Positions 16,940 through 25,311 of a stretch of DNA of 64,000 bases are shown here, piece after piece. This DNA comes from Microbacterium lacus (GTDB lineage: Bacteria; Actinomycetota; Actinomycetes; Actinomycetales; Microbacteriaceae), in the NCBI RefSeq assembly GCF_039531105.1, contig NZ_BAAAPK010000001.1, forward strand, positions 1,054,001-1,118,000, written 5' to 3'. Position numbers and translations under genes: made by a program. Every line of letters begins with the position of its first letter. Position 1 is the stretch's first letter. The notes below the pieces were generated by a model. It was given only the letters and a program-made list of their open reading frames with translations, had not been told where the DNA came from and searched no databases.

Positions 16940-18585
16940 TTCACGCGGATGATCTCCTCCTGGTAGGGCGCGATCACGCGACCCGAGATGCGCAGGTCCA
17001 GCAGCAGGAACGGACGCTCGGATGCCGGCACTCGGGCCCACTCGGCGAGCCGGTCGAGGTCGGCGAGGGTGCGGACGACGACCCCTTCCGCGCCGAAGCC
17101 CCGCGCGACCTCGGCGAAATCGACCTGGGGGATGAGCATGGGTCCTTCGGCGAGCCCCTTGAGTCCGTAGAGGTTCACCTCGGCGCCGTAGGCCGCGTCG
17201 TTCCAGACGACCGCGAGGCCGCGGCCGGCGGCGGTCCGAACCGCCGACTCCAGGTCGGCGAGGGCCATGAGGCCTCCACCATCGCCCGTCGTCAGCACGA
17301 TCGTGGCGTCCGGCCGCGCGCGGGCGGCGCCGGGAACGCTCGCGAAGCCCAGTCCGATCGACTGGAACGCCGTGCCGATCATCATCATCCGATCGGGTGA
17401 GGCGACCGGCCAGTACATGTTGGCCCAGCCGATGAAGTGCCCGCCGTCCGAGACGACCACCCGGTCCTCCGGGAGCAGCTCGCCGATCCGCCGTGCGGCC
17501 GATCGCGGGTCGAGCCGTCCGTCCGGCGCGAGCTCGTCCCCCGCGTCGTACGTCCGGGCGGATGCCGCGTCCACGCTCTCCCGCCAGCCGCTCGGTGCCG
17601 CGTCGATCGTGTCGAGCTCGTCGGCGATCGCGGCGGCGACGAGTCCGGCATCCCCGCGGATGTACGCGCCCACGTGCGGATGCGTCGCCGCGGGGGCCAG
17701 GTCGACCTGGATCACGCGGGTACCCGGGGCGAAGAGCGCCCCGAAACGCATCGTGAACTGGTTGAGGGAGGCGCCGAAGACGACGGCGACGTCGGCCTCG
17801 GCAATGAGCTGCATCGCCGTCTCTGCGCCGAAGCCGCCGGTCACGCCGAGGTCGAACTCGGCGCGCGGGAAAATGCCGCGGCCGAGCGCCGTGGAGGCGG
17901 TGAGGGCTCCGGTCGCGTCTGCGATGGCACCGAGGGCGGCGCCGGCGCCGGCGAGCCACGCGCCGCGGCCGGCGAGCAGCAGGGGGCGCTTCGCGGCGGC
18001 GAGTGCGGCGGCGGCATCGCGGATCGCCTGCGCGGCGAACGGCCCTGCGGGGGCGACGGGTGCGGGCAGGCGCGGAGCGGGCGGCTCGGGCGCCGGGCCC
18101 GCGTCGAGCGCAGCGACGTCGTAGGGGATCGCGAGCACGGTCGGCACCCGGTAGGTGAGGGCGTGCTCGATCGCGATGATCGTCGTGGCGGCGGCATCCG
18201 TCCGGCCCACCGTGTATGTGCGCGCGCCGACCGCCGAGGCGAGCGCGATCTGATCCACGCCCCAGGGCCGACGGCCCGACGTGGGTTCGTCGCCCACGAC
18301 CAGGATGAGCGGGACATGCGCCTGCACCGCTTCGGCGAGCGCGGTGAGGGTGTTCGTGAACCCGGCACCGTACGTGGCGGTCGCGGCGGCGAGGCTCCCG
18401 CCCGCCCGGTGATACGCGTCGGCGGCGACGACGCCGCCGGCCTCGTGGCGGACGGCGGTGAAGCCGACCCGGGTGGACCGCTCGAGCGCGTCGAGGAAGT
18501 AGGCGTTGCCGTTGCCCATCACCCCGAAGACATGATCGATGTGACCGGAGAGAGCGGCGGCGACGTGCGCGGAGACGGTGGACAT
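16933..18585 (-). CDS. thiamine-diphosphate-dependent enzyme (acetolactate synthase / 2-oxoacid decarboxylase-like)
   Basis: The 550 residues have the three-domain ThDP layout: PYR domain with the catalytic Glu48 in RHEAGGVVAADAY and GPGF-like YGAGFTNTLTALAEA; central domain (about 190-320); PP domain with the ThDP/Mg motif GDGGG at about 434 ending at Asn462 in VVWND. The protein is not close to biosynthetic IlvB in visible motifs and may decarboxylate a 2-oxo acid such as an aryl-pyruvate or benzoylformate; substrate is unknown. ATG 18585 was taken as the start. It is preceded by a promoter with a TATACT box and an IclR-like operator and lies downstream of the IclR gene on the same strand. 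Confidence 0.8.
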   Translation of the reverse strand: MSTVSAHVAAALSGHIDHVFGVMGNGNAYFLDALERSTRVGFTAVRHEAGGVVAADAYHRAGGSLAAATATYGAGFTNTLTALAEAVQAHVPLILVVGDEPTSGRRPWGVDQIALASAVGARTYTVGRTDAAATTIIAIEHALTYRVPTVLAIPYDVAALDAGPAPEPPAPRLPAPVAPAGPFAAQAIRDAAAALAAAKRPLLLAGRGAWLAGAGAALGAIADATGALTASTALGRGIFPRAEFDLGVTGGFGAETAMQLIAEADVAVVFGASLNQFTMRFGALFAPGTRVIQVDLAPAATHPHVGAYIRGDAGLVAAAIADELDTIDAAPSGWRESVDAASARTYDAGDELAPDGRLDPRSAARRIGELLPEDRVVVSDGGHFIGWANMYWPVASPDRMMMIGTAFQSIGLGFASVPGAARARPDATIVLTTGDGGGLMALADLESAVRTAAGRGLAVVWNDAAYGAEVNLYGLKGLAEGPMLIPQVDFAEVARGFGAEGVVVRTLADLDRLAEWARVPASERPFLLLDLRISGRVIAPYQEEIIRVNS

Positions 18586-18704
18586 GACGGGACCTCGAGA
18601 CGGGACGGAGGGAAAGGATCCGTATGTGTCTCGCGCGCCACGGGATCGGCGGCTGCGTGCCCATTTTCCGAGCACCGGCGGCTCGGAAGCGGCCGGACAG
18701 CTCG

Positions 18705-18736
18705 AGTATAGGGCCGTCGTGTTCCGGTCGTCGGAA
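18705..18736 (-). promoter_or_regulatory. promoter and operator of the ThDP enzyme gene
   Basis: A TATACT -10 box reads on the minus strand at 18710-18705. The -35 zone is occupied by the palindrome TTCCGGTCGTCGGAA (18722-18736). Its 13-bp core recurs in inverted orientation at 18791-18803, pointing to a specific binding protein, probably the IclR regulator encoded upstream; blocking the -35 zone would mean repression. Confidence 0.5.
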
Positions 18737-18788
18737 GCCCGGCGCTCCTGGTGCCCACGCGTCGCCGTAGGCCTCATCGGTCACAACG

Positions 18789-18805
18789 GGTCCGACGACC
18801 GGACC
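18789..18805. promoter_or_regulatory. second copy of the TCCGACGACCGGA operator-like palindrome
   Basis: GGTCCG-ACGAC-CGGACC (18789-18805) lies just beyond the 3' end of the IclR gene. It shares the 13-base core TCCGACGACCGGA with the element at 18722-18736 (there on the opposite strand), centre-to-centre about 68 bp. It could be a second operator site for looping, or incidentally act as a terminator for the IclR gene. Confidence 0.45.
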
Positions 18806-18809
18806 AGTC

Positions 18810-19511
18810 TCAGCCGCCCAGCGAGGCGCGGATCACCGCCGCCGACCGCTCCAGTCGCGCAGCGATCGCGATGTCGGCGTTCGCGCTCGCGACGAACACG
18901 ACGGCGACCGCCGCCACCTCGCGGCCGGGCAGCATCAGCGGTACGGCAACCGATCGCAGACTCGGGATCACCTCGTCGTGGCTCGTGGCGAAGCCGCGAG
19001 CGGCGGCCTCGGCCACCTCGGCGCGGAGCGCGGCCGACGCATCCGCCGGCAGCGCGTGGGGGAGTCCCGCGAGGATCGCCTTGCCGGGCGCGCCGACCGT
19101 GACCGGATGCCGCGTCCCCGGTCGCTGCGCGACCGAGGCGATGGCCCGCCGGGGTTCCACGCTCGTGAGCGTCACGCACTCGTCGTGGTCCAGTACAGCG
19201 AGGAAGCACGTCATGCCGAGTTCGTTGGCCACCGCGGTGAGTTCGGGGAGGGCCTCGGCCTGCAGGTCATGCGCCACGCCCGCGGCGAGCGCCGCCATCC
19301 GCGCGCCGAGGCTGATCCGACCGGCGACGTCGCGGCGGATCAGCCCGTGGCCCTCGAGCGTGCGCAGCAGCCGATAGGCGACCGAGCGATGCACCGCGAG
19401 ACGCTTCGCGACCTCGTCGATCGAGAGCGGCTCGCCCGCGTCGGCGAGGATCTCGAGGATCCGGATGCCGCGACTGAGTGTCTGCGAGGGTGGAGCGGCG
19501 GTCTCCGGCAT
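18810..19511 (-). CDS. IclR-family transcriptional regulator
   Basis: The 233-residue protein has an N-terminal winged helix (residues about 8-70, LSRGIRILEILADAGEPLSIDEVAKRL split over the first helices, and HRSVAYRLLRTLEGHGL) followed by an IclR effector domain (VTVGAPGKAILAG, AVAVPLMLPG-type strands). ATG 19511 follows GAAGGAG. It is divergent from the flavoprotein hydroxylase gene and upstream of the ThDP gene, with IclR-like palindromes in both intergenic regions, so it probably controls both. The effector is likely an aromatic acid (inference). Confidence 0.88.
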   Translation of the reverse strand: MPETAAPPSQTLSRGIRILEILADAGEPLSIDEVAKRLAVHRSVAYRLLRTLEGHGLIRRDVAGRISLGARMAALAAGVAHDLQAEALPELTAVANELGMTCFLAVLDHDECVTLTSVEPRRAIASVAQRPGTRHPVTVGAPGKAILAGLPHALPADASAALRAEVAEAAARGFATSHDEVIPSLRSVAVPLMLPGREVAAVAVVFVASANADIAIAARLERSAAVIRASLGG

Positions 19512-19563
19512 GACGTCGACTCCTTCGGTGTCCTTGTGCGACGGATGCCGAACATATACGATC

Positions 19564-19600
19564 TGTTCAACAGTGGAACGCCGTGTTCGAATATAGAACA
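19564..19600. promoter_or_regulatory. IclR-type operator pair between the regulator and the hydroxylase gene
   Basis: TGTTCGAATATAGAACA (19584-19600) is an inverted repeat with 5-bp arms and a 7-nt AT-rich centre, and TGTTC-N6-GGAAC (19564-19579) is a second, imperfect site 20 nt upstream. Both resemble the GTTC/GAAC half-sites of IclR operators. The AT-rich centre of the right site includes TATAGA, a possible -10 of the rightward gene. Confidence 0.55.
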
Positions 19601-19663
19601 AAGTGTGTCCTCTGCGCAAACGCCGTTCGCGGTGACCTCGACATCGCCGTCCGAGGAGGACAC

Positions 19664-21541
19664 ATGCAGTTCCACCACCACGGGTACGTCTCCGCCGACC
19701 CTCGGCTGCAGGATGCAGCCGGCACGGGCATCGATCGGCCCGCCGATCTGCCCGACGAGGTCGACGTGCTGATCGTCGGGTCCGGTCCCGCCGGCATGCT
19801 GCTCGCGGCGCAGATGTCGCAGTTCCTGGACGTCACGACGCGCATCATCGAGCGCCGGGACGGCCGCCTCGTGCTCGGTCAGGCGGACGGCATCCAGCCG
19901 CGCAGCGTCGAGACGTTCCAGGCGTTCGGGTTCGCCGAGCGGATCGTCGCCGAGGCGTACAACATCGCGTACATGAATTTCTGGGGGCCCGATCCCGAGA
20001 ACCCGCGCAACATCATCCGCACCGCCCGGACCGAGGACTACGCGTTCAAGATCAGCGAGTTCCCCCACCTCATCGTGAATCAGGCGCGGGTGCTCGACTA
20101 CTTCGCGGAGGCGGCGGCGCACGGTCCCGCCCGTATCGTCCCCGACTACGGCGTCGATTTCGTCGGCCTCACCGTGCACGAGCACGGGGAGTTCCCGGTC
20201 GAGGTGCGGGTGCGCGCAGGCGCCGTCGAGCGCACCGTGCGCGCCAAGTACGTCGTCGGCAGCGACGGTGCGCGCAGCGGTGTCCGCGAGGCGATCGGCC
20301 GCAAGCATGTGGGCGCCTTCGCCGCACACGCGTGGGGGGTCATGGACGTGCTCGTCAACACGGACTTCCCCGACTGGCGCACGAAGTGTGCGATCAACTC
20401 CGAGGCCGGCAACATCCTGCACATCCCGCGCGAGGGCGGTTACCTGAGCCGCATGTACATCGACCTCGGCGAAGTCGCCGCGGACGACGATCACCGCGTG
20501 CGGCGGACGCCGGTCGAAGAGGTCATCCGCCGCGCGAACGAGATCCTGCACCCGTACTCGATCGACGTGAAGCAGGTCGCGTGGAGCAGCGTCTACGAAG
20601 TCGGCCACCGCGTGACGGATCACTTCGACGACGCCGCCGACGAAGACGGTCGCGAGCCGCGCGTGTTCCTCACCGGCGACGCCTGCCACACCCACAGCGC
20701 CAAGGCGGGACAGGGCATGAACGTCTCGATGCAGGACGGCTTCAACCTGGGCTGGAAGCTCGGACACGTGCTCACCGGGCTCGCGCCCGCGTCGCTCCTG
20801 TCGACGTACTCGGCAGAGCGCCAGCCCGTCGCGCAGCAGCTGATCGACTTCGACCGCGAGTGGTCCTCGCTCATGGCCCGCAAGCCCGAGGAGATCTCCG
20901 ATCCGACCGAGCTCGCGACGTTCTACCTGGGCACGGCGGAGTTCCCGTCGGGCTTCATGACGCAGTACGGTCCGTCCTCGATCGTGACGGATGCCGCCCA
21001 CCAGGCGCTCGCCGCCGGCTTCCCCGTCGGCAAGCGTTTCAAGAGCGTCGAGGTCGTCCGGGTGTGCGACGGCAACGTCGTGCACCTCGGCCACCACGCG
21101 AGAGCGGATGGCCGGTGGCGCGTCTACGCGTTCGCGCCGGCCGGTGACCCGGCGGGGCTGCACGAGTGGGCCGACGCGGTCGTAACGACTATCGCCCGGT
21201 TCACTCCCGACGGCGCCGACGTCGACGCCGTGTTCGACGTGAAGGCGATCTACCGGCATCCGTTCGAGGAGATCGACATCACGCGGGTGCCCGCACTGTT
21301 CCTCCCGCGCACCGGGCCCCTCGAGCTGACGGACTGGGAGAAGGTGTACGCCGCCGGACCGAGCGCCTGGACGGATGCCGACATCTTCGCCGAGCGCGAG
21401 CTGTCCGATGACGGAGTGGTCGTCGTCGTCCGACCGGATCAGTACGTCGCGGGTGTCTTCCCGCTTGCCGCGACCGAGGAGCTCGCCGCGTTCTTCGCGT
21501 CCGCCCTCCTGCCGCAGGTCGCGACGGCGTCCGCGCACTGA
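19664..21541 (+). CDS. FAD-dependent aromatic hydroxylase (phenol hydroxylase / 3-hydroxybenzoate 4-monooxygenase-like)
   Basis: Single-component group A flavoprotein monooxygenase of 625 residues that would use NAD(P)H and oxygen to hydroxylate a phenolic ring. Motifs: FAD-binding VDVLIVGSGPAGM near residue 35, the DG fingerprint VVGSDGARSGVR, and the second FAD motif FLTGDACHTHSAKAGQGMN; the long C-terminal thioredoxin-like domain (about 440-620) matches phenol-hydroxylase-type enzymes such as MobA. ATG 19664 has GAGGAGGA just upstream; longer readings lack such a site. It is divergent from the IclR gene and followed by gabD. With no hpaBC here, it may make a catechol such as homoprotocatechuate, but this is inference. 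Confidence 0.85.
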   Translation: MQFHHHGYVSADPRLQDAAGTGIDRPADLPDEVDVLIVGSGPAGMLLAAQMSQFLDVTTRIIERRDGRLVLGQADGIQPRSVETFQAFGFAERIVAEAYNIAYMNFWGPDPENPRNIIRTARTEDYAFKISEFPHLIVNQARVLDYFAEAAAHGPARIVPDYGVDFVGLTVHEHGEFPVEVRVRAGAVERTVRAKYVVGSDGARSGVREAIGRKHVGAFAAHAWGVMDVLVNTDFPDWRTKCAINSEAGNILHIPREGGYLSRMYIDLGEVAADDDHRVRRTPVEEVIRRANEILHPYSIDVKQVAWSSVYEVGHRVTDHFDDAADEDGREPRVFLTGDACHTHSAKAGQGMNVSMQDGFNLGWKLGHVLTGLAPASLLSTYSAERQPVAQQLIDFDREWSSLMARKPEEISDPTELATFYLGTAEFPSGFMTQYGPSSIVTDAAHQALAAGFPVGKRFKSVEVVRVCDGNVVHLGHHARADGRWRVYAFAPAGDPAGLHEWADAVVTTIARFTPDGADVDAVFDVKAIYRHPFEEIDITRVPALFLPRTGPLELTDWEKVYAAGPSAWTDADIFAERELSDDGVVVVVRPDQYVAGVFPLAATEELAAFFASALLPQVATASAH

Positions 21542-21649
21542 CCGTCCGTGTCGGACAAGGAGCACCCGAACGCTGTACGACGCGTACATCGTCCTGGTGC
21601 CCGCACCTGACCAGAATGACAAGTGAACCCTGAGCACGAAGGAGCCCCG

Positions 21650-23134
21650 ATGACCGAGAACCGCGAGTCCGCCCTGTTGGCTGACGTCCCCGACGGCCTG
21701 TTCATCGGCGGCGAATGGCGTGCCGCGACCGAGGGCAAGCAATTGCGTGTGTTCGACCCGGCGACCGGCCGCGTCGTGAAGACGATCGCCGACGCGTCGC
21801 CGGAGGACGGCAAGGCCGCGATGGATGCCGCCGTCGAGGCCTTCCCCGCGTGGGCGAAGACCCCGGCACGGGAGCGCGCCGAGATCCTGCGTCGCGCGTT
21901 CGACCTGCTGCAGGAGCGCAAGGAGGACTTCGCGCTCCTCATGACGATCGAGATGGGCAAGCCCCTGGCCGAAGCGCGCGGCGAGGTCGGCTACGGCGGT
22001 GAGTTCCTGCGTTGGTTCAGCGAAGAGACCGCGCGCATCCAGGGCCGCTACGGAGCGAACCCCGAGGGCACCGGCCGCATGATCGTGTCGCAGCATCCGG
22101 TCGGCCCCTGCTTCCTGATCACCCCGTGGAACTTCCCGCTCGCGATGGCGACCCGCAAGATCGCGCCCGCGCTCGCCGCGGGATGCACGGTCGTCATCAA
22201 GCCCGCCGAGCTCACCCCGCTCACCACCCTGTACTTCGCGAAGCTTCTGGAGGACGCGGGCCTGCCCAAGGGTGTCGTGAACGTCTTCACGACGTCGACC
22301 TCCGGCGCGGTCTCCGAGCCGATCATCCGCGACCCGCGGCTGCGCAAGCTCTCCTTCACCGGCTCGACCGGAGTCGGACAGCGTCTGCTCGAGCAGGCGT
22401 CGCAGGGCGTTCTGCGCACCTCGATGGAGCTCGGTGGCAACGCGCCGTTCGTGGTGTTCGAGGACGCGGATCTCGACAAGGCGGTCGACGGGGCGATCCT
22501 GGCGAAGTTCCGCAACATCGGGCAGGCCTGCACGGCGGCCAACCGCTTCATCGTGCACCGTGCTGTGGCCGACGAGTTCGCCCGCCGCGTCACCGAGCGC
22601 GTGAAGGCGTTCAAGATGGGCCGCGGCACCGAGGACGGCGTCGTGATCGGCCCGCTCATCGATGACCGGGCGGTCGCGAAGGCCGAAGAGCTCGTGGGAG
22701 ACGCCGTCGAGCGCGGCGCGCAGCTCCTCACCGGCGGTCAGCGCGGCGTGATCGACGGTCTCGGCGACGGCACGTTCTACGAGGCCACCGTCCTCACCGA
22801 CGTCGCGGCCGGCAGCGACATCCTCCGCGAGGAGATCTTCGGCCCCGTCCTGGCGATCGTCCCGTTCGACACGGAGGACGAAGCCGTCGCGATCGCGAAC
22901 GACACCGAATACGGGCTCGTCTCCTACGTCTTCACCGAGTCGCTCTCGCGCGGGCAGCGCATGATCGACAAGCTCGAGACCGGCATGATGGGCCTGAACG
23001 TGGGCGTCGTCTCCAACGCCGCAGCCCCCTTCGGCGGTTGGAAGATGTCGGGCCTCGGCCGGGAGGGCGGCGCCGAGGGAATCCACGAGTACCTGCAGAC
23101 GAAGTACACGCTCACGGCCAATCCGTACGCCTGA
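21650..23134 (+). CDS. gabD: NAD(P)-dependent succinate-semialdehyde dehydrogenase
   Basis: Oxidises succinic semialdehyde to succinate. The 494-residue ALDH has ITPWNFPLAMATRKIAPAL, VVIKPAELTPLT, ELGGNAPFVVFEDADL and nucleophile Cys294 in GQACTAANRF, plus NDTEYGLVSYVFT, all characteristic of GabD. ATG 21650 is preceded by GAAGGAG; an upstream in-frame GTG is less likely. HpaI releases succinic semialdehyde, so this enzyme would deliver the carbon of the aromatic island to the TCA cycle. It follows the hydroxylase by 108 nt and ends at a strong hairpin. Confidence 0.9.
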   Translation: MTENRESALLADVPDGLFIGGEWRAATEGKQLRVFDPATGRVVKTIADASPEDGKAAMDAAVEAFPAWAKTPARERAEILRRAFDLLQERKEDFALLMTIEMGKPLAEARGEVGYGGEFLRWFSEETARIQGRYGANPEGTGRMIVSQHPVGPCFLITPWNFPLAMATRKIAPALAAGCTVVIKPAELTPLTTLYFAKLLEDAGLPKGVVNVFTTSTSGAVSEPIIRDPRLRKLSFTGSTGVGQRLLEQASQGVLRTSMELGGNAPFVVFEDADLDKAVDGAILAKFRNIGQACTAANRFIVHRAVADEFARRVTERVKAFKMGRGTEDGVVIGPLIDDRAVAKAEELVGDAVERGAQLLTGGQRGVIDGLGDGTFYEATVLTDVAAGSDILREEIFGPVLAIVPFDTEDEAVAIANDTEYGLVSYVFTESLSRGQRMIDKLETGMMGLNVGVVSNAAAPFGGWKMSGLGREGGAEGIHEYLQTKYTLTANPYA

Positions 23135-23146
23135 CACCGGACGACA

Positions 23147-23174
23147 AAGGGCGGATGCCGCGGCATCCGCCCTT
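23147..23174 (+). terminator. terminator hairpin after gabD
   Basis: A perfect 28-bp palindrome: AAGGGCGGATGCCG (23147-23160) directly followed by its reverse complement (23161-23174). The arms contain head-to-head copies of the locally abundant octamer GGATGCCG. No T-run follows. Confidence 0.7.
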
Positions 23175-23218
23175 CGTCATACACCGCGCATGTGCCCTGT
23201 GCGGAGGAGACTGAGCTC

Positions 23219-24298
23219 ATGCGGCAGCGCGAGATGATCGAGCGGCGGCTGCGCTCGCACCGGCTGAGCGCGCCGGCCCCGACCGTCGCGGAGGCGGCCG
23301 CGCACATGCTCGCGACACAGGGGCAGGAGTTCTGGGGTGGCCGCTGGGCGCTGGCGGTCCGCACACGCGGCACGCCCGCGCTGAGCGGCGTCGACGCGGC
23401 CTTCGACCGGGGCGAGATCGTCCGCTCCTGGACGATGCGCGGGACGATCCACATCATCCCGGCGCGCGACCTCGCCTGGGTGCTGTCCCTGACCGCCGAG
23501 CGGCAGAGTCGAGGCGCCGCCGCCGTGCACCGCCGAGAGGGGATCGATGCCGACGTCCTGGCGCGTGCTGAGCGGGTGACGCGCGCGGCACTCGCCGGCG
23601 GCGGGCGCCTGACACGGGCCGAGCTGTTCGGCGTGCTCGAAGGCGGTGGAGTGTCGACGGTGGGGCAGCGGGGGTATCACGTGCTCGTCGCGCTGTCTCT
23701 GCGCGGGGTCGTGTGCCAAGGCCCCGTGGTGCCGCGTGAGGGGGGACCGTCGCGCGAGCAGTACCTCGTGCGCACGGACGAATGGATCGTCGAGTCCGCG
23801 AGCCCTGCCGACCCGTTCGCGGAGTTCTTCGCGCGCTACGTGGCCTCGCACGGGCCCGCCGGCGCGCGGGACTTCGCGTGGTGGTCGGGTCTGCCGCTCG
23901 GCGTGGCGCGGGCCGCCGCGGGGGCGGCATCCGATCGGCTCGTCGAGATCGACGCCGACCCCGAACCTGTGTGGATCGCTGCGGGCCCGGCGCCCCGCCG
24001 ACTCACCACCGTGCCCGACGTCCTCGCCCTGCCGCCGTTCGAGGAGTACTACCTGTCGTACGCCGACCGATCGGTGCCGTGCGCGTCGGAGTTCCTCGCC
24101 CGTATCGGTCCGGGGATGAACGGCATCGTGCGCCCGATCCTGGTGTCCCGCGGCGAGATCGTCGGTGTCTGGACGCACTCGGTCGCGGTGGGATGGCACG
24201 CCGAGCACCCGCTGCCGGAGCTCTTCGTTCCCGATGCGGCGACGGATGCCGAGATCTCGGGCGCACTCGAGCGTTATCGCGACTTCATCACCGGCTGA
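23219..24298 (+). CDS. winged-helix DNA-binding protein, HTH_42 (AlkZ/YcaQ-like) family
   Basis: The 359-residue product looks like the HTH_42 (formerly DUF1006) family: RGTIHIIPARDLAWVL early on, a GYHVLVALSLRGVV winged-helix stretch mid-protein and a PPFEEYYLSYADR segment in the C-terminal third. The family includes AlkZ/YcaQ glycosylases that unhook DNA crosslinks, but many members are uncharacterised; here I cannot confirm the catalytic Gln motif. ATG 23219 has GGAGGAG upstream and is preferred over GTG 23192. It is a single gene after the gabD terminator. Confidence 0.75.
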   Translation: MRQREMIERRLRSHRLSAPAPTVAEAAAHMLATQGQEFWGGRWALAVRTRGTPALSGVDAAFDRGEIVRSWTMRGTIHIIPARDLAWVLSLTAERQSRGAAAVHRREGIDADVLARAERVTRAALAGGGRLTRAELFGVLEGGGVSTVGQRGYHVLVALSLRGVVCQGPVVPREGGPSREQYLVRTDEWIVESASPADPFAEFFARYVASHGPAGARDFAWWSGLPLGVARAAAGAASDRLVEIDADPEPVWIAAGPAPRRLTTVPDVLALPPFEEYYLSYADRSVPCASEFLARIGPGMNGIVRPILVSRGEIVGVWTHSVAVGWHAEHPLPELFVPDAATDAEISGALERYRDFITG

Positions 24299-24322
24299 GC
24301 GGCGGCGTGCCACACTGGCTCC

Positions 24323-25309
24323 GTGAACAGGCGGTCGGTGCCCGGCGGGCGTGCCCTCGTGATCGTGATCGTGGCCGCGTTCGCCGTGCTCTACGGCGTG
24401 GTGGTCGCGCTGTACGCCTGGCACGAGCGCAACACCACGGTCGAGGGGTGCAACGGAGAGGCGCCGGCCGACGCCGTCCTGATCAAGCTGACGCCTGAAT
24501 CCGTGAACGCGTCGACCGATCGGATCGTCACGAACCTCGAGGTGCTGTCTTTCGGGCCGATCGGCGCCGATGAGACGGGCCTGCTCACCGAACCCCTCAC
24601 GGTGCTCGTGAGCGACACGGACGGTCCGCGGACCTTCACGATCGCGCAGGACGAGATCCCCTCACCGCAGTCCGTGAACTTCATCACGACGGGCTTCATC
24701 GAGCAGTGGCCGTTCGACGCGCACACCGTCGACATCGCCGTCGTGTCCTCGCGCGAGGTGGACGGGGTCGGGGAGGTCATTCCGACCGTCCTCTGCGGAT
24801 CGGCCCACGTTCCGGGCTGGGACTTCTCCTCGCAGGAGGTCGCCGGCACGAACGAGATCGTCATCGACGGTCAGCCGGTGACGCAGGTGCGGATCACCGC
24901 CACCCGCTCCGGCGCCACGATCGCGTTCGGAATCGTGATCCTCGTGCTCATGACGGTGCTGCCCGTGATCGGCCTCACGGTCGCGATCGTGGCGTACCGC
25001 GGTCTCCGCAAGGTGGAGGCCACCCTGATGAGCTGGCTGGCGGCGATGCTCTTCGCCACGATCCCGCTGCGCACGTTCCTTCCCGGGTCACCGCCGATCG
25101 GCTCGTGGGTGGACTACCTCGTCGTGCTCTGGGTGGTCGCGGGTCTGGTGCTGGCCCTCGTCATCTACGTGCGCGCGTGGCTGCGCTGGAGCACACCGGG
25201 CGCACGCGCGTCCGTGGACGGCGCCGGGGCGGTGGCGGTCGCGATCGCTGCGGCGCCGGCCGCAGACGCCGTCGACTCGTCGACCTCGGGCGACGGCGCC
25301 GCCGACTGA
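24323..25309 (+). CDS. DUF4436-type membrane protein
   Basis: The 328 residues comprise one N-terminal membrane segment (about 10-32), an extracellular beta-rich region (about 40-195) and three C-terminal helices (about 202-225, 235-252 and 262-285), followed by an Ala-rich acidic tail. This topology and phrases such as EQWPFDAHTVDI resemble DUF4436 proteins of actinomycetes, whose function is unknown. The GTG start at 24323 lies 6 nt after a CACACT -10-like box, with no ribosome site, so a leaderless mRNA is likely. Its stop is 2 nt from the stop of the convergent regulator gene. Confidence 0.72.
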   Translation: MNRRSVPGGRALVIVIVAAFAVLYGVVVALYAWHERNTTVEGCNGEAPADAVLIKLTPESVNASTDRIVTNLEVLSFGPIGADETGLLTEPLTVLVSDTDGPRTFTIAQDEIPSPQSVNFITTGFIEQWPFDAHTVDIAVVSSREVDGVGEVIPTVLCGSAHVPGWDFSSQEVAGTNEIVIDGQPVTQVRITATRSGATIAFGIVILVLMTVLPVIGLTVAIVAYRGLRKVEATLMSWLAAMLFATIPLRTFLPGSPPIGSWVDYLVVLWVVAGLVLALVIYVRAWLRWSTPGARASVDGAGAVAVAIAAAPAADAVDSSTSGDGAAD

Positions 25310-25311
25310 GC

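Noticed and set aside
19340..23137. A very long minus-strand open frame over the hydroxylase and gabD genes
   Set aside because: It is antisense to two genes with full motifs; its His/Arg/Asp-rich translation is typical of shadow frames at high GC. Only its 3' end touches the real IclR gene in another frame.
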